A stretch of DNA of 64,000 bases, taken from positions 22,114,500 through 22,178,499 of the forward strand of contig JAVTVX010000013.1 of the NCBI GenBank assembly GCA_033439265.1, written 5' to 3'. Shown here piece by piece: positions 55,197 through 64,000 of this stretch. Within the stretch, counting starts at the first letter, position 1, and each line of letters opens with the position of its first letter. The position numbers and the translations under genes are program-made. This DNA comes from Dillenia suffruticosa. Taxonomy: Eukaryota > Streptophyta > Magnoliopsida > Dilleniales > Dilleniaceae. The notes below the pieces were generated by a model. It searched no databases, was not told the origin of the DNA, and saw only the letters and a program-made list of their open reading frames with translations.

Positions 55197-57100
55197 GAAA
55201 AGAAATTTACAAGGCACGTGCGGTGCACAAACACAACTACCGGTCTGGGGTTCAGAAGAGCAGTTTGGGAGACCGTCCCACGTGTCCACATCTGCCCAAC
55301 TAACTTTCCAATCCTCAACTAATCATCCAAACTTTTTTACTAAATGAAAAAAACAAATATTTTCCCTTTTTTATTTTCAAAAATAATTTGGGACTTTTCC
55401 GGAGTTCCCCTTTTTCTCATTTAATTTGAAAATTATCTAATTCCTTTTTATAATTCTATTGAAATAAGAGAAGACCAAATAGTTTAGTGTTTTTTTTTAA
55501 TGTTTAATTCGAGTTTGGAAAATAACCAAACTCAATGTTTCTTTTTTCTTTTTTCTTTCTTTTTTAAAGAATTTCCACTTAGAGGGTTTCACCCCAATTG
55601 TCCAATTGTATTCCTTTGATTTTGCCCATCTAGTTTGCTTGAATATTTTATTATATGTGTGGTTTTTATGTGTATTTGTTTTTTTTTTTTTTTTAAATTA
55701 ATCGATATTTAAAATCATATTTTAATTATTATGATTCAAATCTTATCGGGTTCAATTTACAGAGAGTTTTTCTAATATAATTATTTTCATTTCTAAATTT
55801 CGAGATTTGATTAAATAAATTAACACTTTTATTAATGAGTTTTGATTAAAAAAGTTAATACCCTCGTTAACTAAATAGTTGACGTTATGCATTTGTGTTT
55901 GTTAAAATGAAGGTGGGGTGTTGATTGAGTTGTTATTTATTGACTTGGGACATTACCATCTCATCGTTTTTCTTATTCTCACTGTGTTACAATTCCAAGA
56001 ATGGCTACTCTCTCTCTCTCTCAGTGTGCACTTGCCGAATCAAAGTAACATTTGTGGCATTTAGAACTATAATTACCTTGTTTTTCATCATCCAAACTTC
56101 CTGGTGTTAATTCTTTTTCCTAATTTAAATATTATTCTTAAAATCTTTCCTAATCGTATCAAGTGACATTTGTGGTAGAATGGCAAGGTGGGTGTGCCAA
56201 AAATTTCATGTATCTCAATTTGTTTTCCTTTTTTCTTAATACTTTAATTACGTATAATGTTTTTAAACTAAAATAAATACTTTTAATTTAAAATATAAAA
56301 ATTTTTCAAATTTTAATTTAATCTTAATTTTTCCGAACACGAGAGTCCTCTATTTTCTCGTACATAAGATTCCACGCACCAAAAAACCTAGTAGGCGACA
56401 ATTGATTTGATGGGGGGCAACATGCACTTTATGTGTTCTGTAAACCAGATTCCTCATGATTTCTCTCGTTTTGGGCCACAGAATCTAATTGGCTACACTA
56501 GTCTTCTTCTTCACCGTAAACATTCTTGCTCCTCACCAAAAAAAAATCTTGGTTTAGTCCAAAATGATAATGATCTATTCCACATTGTGTTAATTATAAC
56601 GCTTTGATTTAAACAACACCCTCCCCCCCCCCCCCCCCCAACAAAAAAAAATTAACAGTCTATCGTAACAATCTTTAAAGAAGAAAAAAATCTGTCAGCA
56701 CGATTTCCCACCCAGAGTTCACTCCCCAATCCCCCTTCATATCTACAAAATATTTCAATATTCCAATTTTACCCTCCTCTTCTTAGAACATACAGTAGAC
56801 AAAGTGGTAATTTCAAGTGATCCAACATCTGGAAATGGTTGGGGGACCATGTCCCGTCGGCATTCATAATGGGATAAAATCCCCAATCAATGAGACAGCA
56901 TTGCAACCCCTCTCTCTCTCTCTCTCTCTTCCCCTCCCTCCCCACTTGTCACAAAGATGGGGCATAATTTTGCAATCAAATCTCCGCATGAACCAATCAA
57001 AATTTGAATTTGCGCTCACGCGCTAATCACGTGACTGGAGGTTGAGCCCCTTAGCCATGCCGGACGCACAAAAATAAAATTCATAGAAATAAGAGGCTAT

Positions 57101-59986
57101 GAATTGGAAACTCAACAGAGAGTCAAAGCGAGGAAGAGACAGTTAGTTGGCCGTACAAATTTGGAGATATATCTTATAATCCCTATCCATCACCAATCAC
57201 AAATTTACACATCATTAATTTTCACAATAAACTTTGGCTGTTTTAAGAAAACAAAATTCTTTTGACAAATTGATTTTACTTTTGTTTCTTTATTATGATA
57301 ATGTTATATACTCGCTTTTTTCTGGGGTCTCAATTTCAACATTTCTTTTTTTCGTTTTTTCTTTCTTCTGCAACTACCTCATTTTTTCAAGTCTGAAACC
57401 GCCTCACATCGTGGTTGCAGAAAGGTTGAAAACAACTCCCTTCACCTCTCTCTCTCTCTCTCTCGCCATTCCCAAAAGGCATAGGTCATGAAACCCAGAA
57501 CCATATTAGTAAAAGGTTCTCTGCGTCTCTAAAAGTGACAATCTCTATATTTCTACATTAACATGGTTCTTTTTTTATAACACTCGGGTTTTCTCTTTCC
57601 TCATCTAGGGTCAAGATCATAGTTCCCATGTTCATTTTCTTTCTTGCCCTTAATTTATGTTTTAAAATATTTATGAACTTTTTGTATCTATGTATATATA
57701 AGTTTTGGAATATTTTTGTTTACACTATCTGGGTTTCTCGTAATGCAGGTAAATCTGTCTTTTGTAGAGCGAAAACATACCCAAATTGTTGCACCTGAGC
57801 TGTCATCGCTGTGGTTAGTTCATTTTCCCTATCATTTTGAGATTTATTTGCAGTGTCGATTTTTGAATTTTCCACAGTATGGGCAAAGGCAACTGTTCTG
57901 TGTTTGTTGGGGTTTCTTTGGGTTCTTATGATTTTTGTCCCAACTTTTGAGTTCTAGTTTATTCTTCTACAAATTTTTCCAATTGGGTTTAGTAAAGTTT
58001 TGTTTTTTTCTTGGGTACAAGGATAACAGAAGGATAGTATATCGTTTTGGCGTATGGAATTTTGTGTCTATTGGTGTTAATTTTGTTGGCTTCTTTGGTT
58101 TGTTTGCTTCTGGTTTTTTATGTTTCAGTTGGTGCAGAAATAGCTTACATACTTAGATTTGACAACCCTAACTATTGGGCAAGTAAATGAAGAATACTTT
58201 TTCAAAATATTGTTCGAGAGAGTTTAAAAAAATTTGATTGTGCCATGATGAAAAGGTACCAAGTACTGAAATCTGCGGAGGAAACATAGTTGTTTTGGTT
58301 TTTCCTTTTTCCCATTTTCCTGATACAATCTTCAAGCTTTCGCTATGTGTTTCCTATTATAATATTTGTAGCGGTTTCCAATGTTCTGTAATTATCCCTT
58401 TCTAGGTTCTAGTTTGGATTTCAAAAAATACAAAGTATGAGCTTGAGTTCAATGCCAAATAATAGTCATGAGTGATGATAATCGAAAGCAAGCTAAAGTA
58501 GGTGAAGGACCTTACATTTTTCAGGAAATTGGAATCCTTCTTACTTGCCTGCATAATAAGGTGATTTACTGTTGAAAAAATTAGCATTGGTGTTGAAGAT
58601 TCCTAAGTCCATTTTCTGCAAATTGTTTTATCATAAAGAAGAGTGGGACTACAATTTCGTTCATGAAACTGAAGTTCTGAGGAATGCAGTGAAAAACTTA
58701 GAGATTATTGATAATGAGATTTATTCAGTCAATTTGGTGAAATTCCTGTCGATGATGAGTGCTGAAGGCGAGGACAGCCTCAGGTGATCAAATTGATATT
58801 GACAATTTCCACTGCCATCCTACTTTTCCGCCTCTTATTTTTGTCCTTTATCATAAGGACGCTGCTTTTATCAATGCCCGGTGCAGTTAAAGAACAACGA
58901 ACAACATATTTTAGCTTTGCCGTGGTGCAGTTTATAGTGAGCAAGAGAAGCTGTACCATTCCTGCAGAATTGTGAGTGAGAAAAGGAAAGCTTGTATAGT
59001 AAAGAGTAATCTGGGACGCCAGCCTTGGAAGTTAGTCTCCAAGGGTAAACTAATCCAGAACAATTGTATTGGCGAGGAAAGGAGTTGAGTGGGTTGATCC
59101 AATGAAAGTTTTGAAGAACCAATGTAATTTACAAGTGATAAAAAGATAAAGTACTATTCAGTGGGATGGTTGACATGCATCTGGAAGGAAACTTTTATCT
59201 GCAAAGCTGTTCTGGATGTCACATGGCTGGAAAGAAGTAAATATGGAGATTCTCAAATTCTTAGGCCCGAAGTTCAATGACATCCTTCACTTATTATAGA
59301 AGAGGTGAATAAGCAGAAGTTCTCAATCTTGTAGATAAAAAATGGAGGACTTTGCTACACATCCTCTGTGTATCTCTATGAAATCGATCAATTTCAGAGG
59401 TTTGATTTTCATGTGTAGATATTATGTCTGACAAAGATATGGTACTATCACAATTTGTGCTTGACAACAAAAGCCAAGGGGGGACTTCGATATCTCCTTT
59501 GGCTTTATCTTAGTAGCTCCTTAGGTTTTATTTTTGTTTTGTATTCAGATCGGCTTTCCTTTCATCTATAATTCTTGGAATATACTTGGATGTTACTGCC
59601 ATGAAAGCATTCATGAAAGTCCCAGATCCTTTCTATTGATACATTTGCTCACACTTGCACATGCCTTGGCACATTGACAAGTTAGTATATTCAGCTCAAA
59701 GTTGGATTGGGTGGTAATGAAGTGTAAATTAGGGAAGCAAGAAGCAATCAAAAACTATTTAGTGCCCTATCAAAAGAACATTATGGTACTATAGCTCTGC
59801 ATCGTTTTTACTTTGTTTAGTTTATTTTCATGCAGTCTGTCCATGGTTACAATTTGTGAACGTTTCAAAAGTATGGTTTTATTTTAGAATATATCGATTC
59901 ATCTTTTGTAAATTGAGTGTTTGATATTTCCTTCCAAGTACCTATTATATTCCAGGAGTTACTAATGCTCTATACTGGTTCTGCAG
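57101..59986. other. Region upstream of WRKY44: promoter and possible leader introns
   Basis: No protein-coding exon is supported. A CT run at 57447-57464 and T-rich sequence are compatible with a noncoding first exon followed by one or more leader introns, ending at the acceptor GGTTCTGCAG (59986). The frame 58572-58787 (71 codons) has no recognised motif. Confidence 0.45.
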
Positions 59987-60018
59987 AATTGAAGTTGCTG
60001 AACCTCTAAACAGCGATC

Positions 60019-60063
60019 ATGACTAATATCAAATTACTTGGTCATTTCGATCTGCTAAACTAA
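60019..60063 (+). promoter_or_regulatory. Upstream ORF 1 in the probable WRKY44 leader
   Basis: ATG at 60019 opens a 14-codon frame (MTNIKLLGHFDLLN) that stops at 60063, 90 bases before the main ATG. Together with the second uORF it could reduce or condition translation of the main frame. Confidence 0.5.
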
Positions 60064-60105
60064 TCAAAAGGTGGGATTACAGCCCCAAGGTCATCTTCGA
60101 TCAAT

Positions 60106-60129
60106 ATGTCATCTTCCAAAAGTTTGTGA
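60106..60129 (+). promoter_or_regulatory. Upstream ORF 2 in the probable WRKY44 leader
   Basis: ATG at 60106 opens a seven-codon frame (MSSSKSL) that stops at 60129, 24 bases before the main ATG. Depends on this sequence being in the mature mRNA. Confidence 0.5.
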
Positions 60130-60152
60130 AGACTGTATTCTGGTGTTCAGAA

Positions 60153-62494
60153 ATGGAGGTTAAAGAGGCAGAGAGGGTAGTTGTTGCTAAACCTGTTGCT
60201 TCAAGGCCTACAACTTCCACTTTCAGGTCCTTCTCCGAGCTTCTTGCCGGTGCCATGAACACCTCACCACCCTCCAATACATGTTCTGATACTGTAGTCG
60301 CTGCCATTAGACCAAAGACTGTGAGGGTGAAGCCAATAACTAATCGGGTACCAGCAGCCTCAGTTTCTTCTCAGGTAAATTCTTGTGCTGTGGACATCTC
60401 ATTTGATTTCATATCATATCTGATATTCAAACTGAACCTTGTGGTTCTTGCCGGTCTCAGCCTGACGTCTCTGGGGTAGCAGCAGATTATTCAGATAATG
60501 TTTTGAAAAAAGATAGCAGACATGTTGTATATAAACCCTTGGCGAAGCTTGTTTCAAAGACAACTGTTTCTTTGTTGGCAAATCTGGTCAGTCTACATAT
60601 GTTGCTTTTGCTTTAAATTTTTTGCCGTACTAGACTATCCTGTGACTCAAAAAAACACCTTAGCAGATGAGAATTTTATAAAAAATTTCCCTTCTTTGGG
60701 CATCAAAAATGTATTACGGCTGCCCTTGGAGGGTTATGGTCTGATGTAACAATTTCTTTTTGATTTTAGCAACAAAATTAGGAGGTTAGCCTAAGTTAAG
60801 AATTGAATAATTTTGTGTTTTTGGGCTAGGGAAACTTCAATGTGAGTCATCAACAAGCCTTAGCACAGGTTGAGGCACGCGCTCAACATTCAGGCCAGGA
60901 TAGACCCCTCTTCAGATCCCACATCAGTTCAAATCGTCATCAGAATTTATCATCACAAACAGAAAGTGATCAAATGGTTGAGCACTCGAGGGCAGCAACA
61001 GTATCACAGAATCAAGAAGAGGATCAAAAATCAATACCTACAACAGCCAACACGGATAGACCATCTTATGATGGGTATAATTGGAGAAAATATGGACAGA
61101 AGCAAGTCAAAGGAAGTGAGTACCCAAGAAGTTACTATAAGTGCACACACCCTAATTGCCCAGTGAAGAAGAAGGTTGAAAGATCCTTGGATGGGCAGAT
61201 AGCAGAAATCGTCTACAAGGGTGAACACAACCATTCAAAGCCTCAGCCTGCAAAACGCAGTTCATCTGGTACACAAGGACAAGGGTTGGTATCTGATGGG
61301 ACTGCTCAAGGTACAAATGCCCCTGTATGGAATAACCAGCTCAATAATAGAACTGAAGGCTCAGAAGGGAGATTAGATGATCAGAATGAAGTAGGTTTAT
61401 CTAACCAAACAACTTATCCTGCGAAGGCACTATCGTCTTGTGATCCTGTTACAACCCAAGCTTTTAATACTGGTATTGGAACCTATGAAAATTCTTGTGG
61501 TCTTAGCGGAGAATGTGAGGAAGCAAGCAAGGAGGTAGAGGAAGAGGAACCCAGAAGCAAAAGAAGGTAAGAAGCTATTTACTTCCAGTTTACTGCATAA
61601 AGGAAAATGCATCAGATAAAGAACTATATTTCTGCAGTTTTCCGTACCAAGAACAAGCATATAACTTGTTTTCATGAAATCATGAACTTCAGTCTTTTGG
61701 GGCTAATATATGCCATTGTAACCCCATTTTATGTTTGAGCGACAATACTTACACTAGAATGCTGTTTATTCTTTTCAGGAAATGTGACAGCCAATCCACT
61801 GAAGTAGGAGTCCAGGGGGAAGGATCACAAGAGCCTCGCATTGTGGTCCAAAGTTCAACAGACTCTGAGATTGTTGGTGATGGTTTCCGCTGGAGAAAAT
61901 ATGGGCAAAAAGTTGTGAAGGGAAATCCATATCCCAGGTCGATACTTAATTCAAAATTTACAATTTATAGATGCTGACTTTTTTACCTTGGACGTCATGG
62001 TTCTGATATACCTTTTCCCTGAACCAGATTTGAGTTGATTCATGCCCGGTGAGATCATTTCAAAGCAGAAAACTTCAAACTTTCTCCAAAAAAGCAAACC
62101 TAACCTAAAACTTCTGTGATCTTTTTGGCCTAAACTTTGCAAAACTAACCAACGTTCACATGTCATCCTAGGTATATGTTAATCTTTTCCAAGAAAAAGC
62201 TACAAATCGCACGACAAGACAATAATTGTTGTCATCTTTCCTGCCAATGTTTTTCATGTATAGCTACTTTATAAAATTCTCTCCAAGTGGTTTGTTTGGT
62301 TTTGCAGAAGTTATTACAGATGCACCCATCTTCATTGCAAAGTTCGCAAGTATGTTGAAAGAGCCTCTGATGATCCCAGAGCTTTTATCACTACATATGA
62401 AGGAAAGCACAACCATGACGTGGCCTCCAGGAGCATGAACCCAGCAGCTTCTGAACCTGATTCGCAGGCCCAAACCAGTAAAGATAAACCATGA
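60153..62494 (+). CDS. WRKY44: Group I WRKY transcription factor, WRKY44/TTG2 type
   Basis: A nuclear W-box-binding factor. WRKY44 (TTG2) acts downstream of MYB-bHLH-WD40 complexes in trichome, seed-coat and tannin development. Five coding exons: 60153-60374, 60461-60586, 60830-61566, 61779-61937 and 62308-62494, giving 476 residues. The N-terminus, [20 protein letters not shown], closely resembles TTG2, as does [20 protein letters not shown] in exon 2. The N-terminal WRKY domain has [15 protein letters not shown] (WRKYGQK at about 201-207) with C-x4-C and HNH zinc ligands. The C-terminal domain has [15 protein letters not shown] (about 400-406), CTHLHC and GKHNH. The intron inside the C-terminal domain falls after NPYPR, the position conserved in WRKY genes. 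Between the domains lies EPRSKRRK, a likely nuclear localisation signal. In Arabidopsis TTG2 (At2g37260) is close to the AAED1 gene, as here. Confidence 0.95.
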
Positions 62495-64000
62495 CTAATA
62501 TACATGAATGATGAAAACAGGCCTTCGCGCTTGAGCTGACGAAATGTCAAGAGGGACTCTGAGGCCATCCTACACTGAATAAGCAGAGCCTTTATTTTAT
62601 GGCAACCCTAACTATGGACCACTTCAATGTGGTAGCTTTGTTATTTTCCTGTATATTTTTGCATGTGAAGGCTTCTTCATGAAGAAAGTTTTGCTTTAGT
62701 AACCAGATTTATCAATTGGATCAATTCTTGTATTTTTCAGGTTTCCTCTTTTTCTTCTTTCTTCTTTTTCCCTTCTAGGGCTGCTCATTTTTAGCTTGTC
62801 CTAAAAAATTTTCTTGTTATTATATAAAAAAATATTAGAATGCATTGAGTTATTAAAATGTTTGATTGATCATGCTATCTCTTGTTCTTTTTTTTCCCCC
62901 TCTCTCCATCTTTTATGTTAATTGGCAGAAGAACAACAAAAGGTTATGATCCTCTGAATTCTTTTTTCTTATTGTCACAAACTGTGAGTATGTTGGTGAG
63001 GTTCAACTTGCTACAGTTTCCTTGCGCAAGATATCATGGGACAATAGTCATATCTTCTCTCCAATACAATTCATTTGTGATATCAAGTATGCATGTCCAA
63101 TATTTTATGCCTTGGTTTTTTTATGAAAAGAATCGGAAGATATCTCTGATGACAATCTTATGATTCTTTTCTGGTCTAGTCCCATGATACCTTAATTTGG
63201 ATCATTAAATGCTCATGTAAAATAACCTTTTTGAATCATAATTATTAAGTAAAAAGTAAGTTTAAAAGATATTTTTTTCGGATTTAGTTTATGTATTAAA
63301 ATCACAAGTAAATTTAAACTCTAAACATTACAGATATAAAATGTAAAAATCTCCATTAACATACCACATACCATCTGGGTGGTCCTAATTTGGATATCCA
63401 AATCTCATGGGGTAAATTGATTAACAAGTGGGCGATTGCATTGTGTGCATCAAAATCTAGAAGGGGTTGGAAAGTAGAAATGGCAGTATAGAAAAAGCAA
63501 TTTTCTTGCAGATTAGGCAATGATTTCCTCTTTCACCAAGTAAACAAAGCTGATCTTGAACTGGGTGTAGCCTTTAAGCCAATTTCATCATAATATAACC
63601 AATGATGGATTATTAAAATCCTTCCAGAGATGAGAAAAAATAATTCGAAAGACGTAATTGTTGGGCTTAGTTGGTGACAATAGTTTTATAAAATGAGATA
63701 TAGACTATACTGGTTTCACTTGTTAGGTTGTTAGGTCATGTATTGTTCATTTATCCCCCCCCAAAAAAAAAAGAGAATTTCTTTTCTTTTTTGTATTTTG
63801 GGGAAATTTTTACTTGGAGCAGAGACAAGGAAGAGTCAAAACAAAAGAACCACAGAGACGCCTAGCATGTTAGCGTGAGTCTATTGGATGTATCACTCCT
63901 GGCTGACTTTGAATTGGGTAAAAGAATACAAAATCTATGGAATAAATTACTCAAGGTTGCCATGGAAAATTTATTCATGAATGTTGTTTTTATCTAGAAG
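62495..64000. other. WRKY44 3' UTR and downstream spacer
   Basis: The first 250 bases are probably 3' UTR. The remainder is AT-rich with no supported gene. A C8-A10 junction lies at about 63755-63772. The frame 62882-63163 is T-rich and without motif. Confidence 0.6.

Larger units (their letters stand above)
52379..57100. other. Long AT-rich spacer with several short repeats
   Basis: No gene is supported over about 4.7 kb. Notable contents: a SINE-like copy at 52545-52650, a C13 run at 52980-52993, SINE-like copies at 53935-54040 (+) and 54703-54800 (-), a (GA)18 array at 55159-55193, T tracts near 55680, a C18 run at about 56622-56639 and a CT run at 56910-56928. Frames here are short and low-complexity. 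Confidence 0.6.

Noticed and set aside
58572-58787. 71-codon frame upstream of WRKY44
   Set aside because: No motif; lies in a probable leader intron.

Overview
This is nuclear DNA from a eudicot plant, probably a woody one. The evidence is GT-AG spliced genes of plant families, AT-rich introns and spacers, many GA/CT microsatellites, SINE and LINE debris, and a plant-type miR172 target. I cannot name the species. No LTR or other virus-like element was recognised.

Layout: (1) 54-4667 (+), the 3' half of a CNOT4-like RNA-binding/E3 protein gene. (2) 10094-12881 (-), a complete ten-exon AP2 gene of the RAP2.7/TOE1 type with a miR172 site. (3) 15901-18460 (-), 60S ribosomal protein L4. (4) 20622-21851 (-), Mediator subunit MED4. 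(5) 25737-30027 (-), a REVEILLE 4/8-type clock MYB. (6) 33143-36826 (+), a small single-pass membrane protein I could not name, with a LINE relic in its intron. (7) 38215-38403 (+), a 62-residue basic protein. (8) 39880-41040, a LINE remnant. (9) 41251-47721 (+), a 12-exon chloroplast PPR protein like At5g02830. (10) 48182-48930 (-), a decayed DNA topoisomerase VI subunit A (TOP6A/RHL2) gene. (11) 49896-52273 (-), a nine-exon AAED1-type peroxiredoxin-like chloroplast protein, with a tRNA-Pro gene in its last intron on the other strand. (12) 60153-62494 (+), a group I WRKY gene of the WRKY44/TTG2 type.

From memory, the order matches three Arabidopsis blocks: At2g28540-28550 (CNOT4, RAP2.7); At5g02870-02820 (RPL4, MED4, RVE4, PPR, TOP6A, fully collinear); and At2g37240-37260 (AAED1, WRKY44). 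The TOP6A remnant therefore sits where the functional gene is expected, which suggests decay in place after duplication.

These genes do not form an operon or a shared pathway. They are housekeeping functions (RPL4, MED4, CNOT4), regulators of flowering, clock and epidermal fate (AP2, RVE, WRKY44), and chloroplast proteins.

The most unusual structural signal is that in five introns a CT-rich tract begins within a few bases of the 5' splice site, and all five donors lack the consensus +5 G. Other notable points are a candidate GC-AG intron and a lost splice acceptor in the RVE gene, a 90-nt in-frame intron in CNOT4, a tandem duplication of a splice donor in AAED1, and at least three short retroposon families. 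Two single SINE-like insertions have clean 19-bp target-site duplications. Exon boundaries were placed by hand from reading frame, splice dinucleotides and recalled family sequence.
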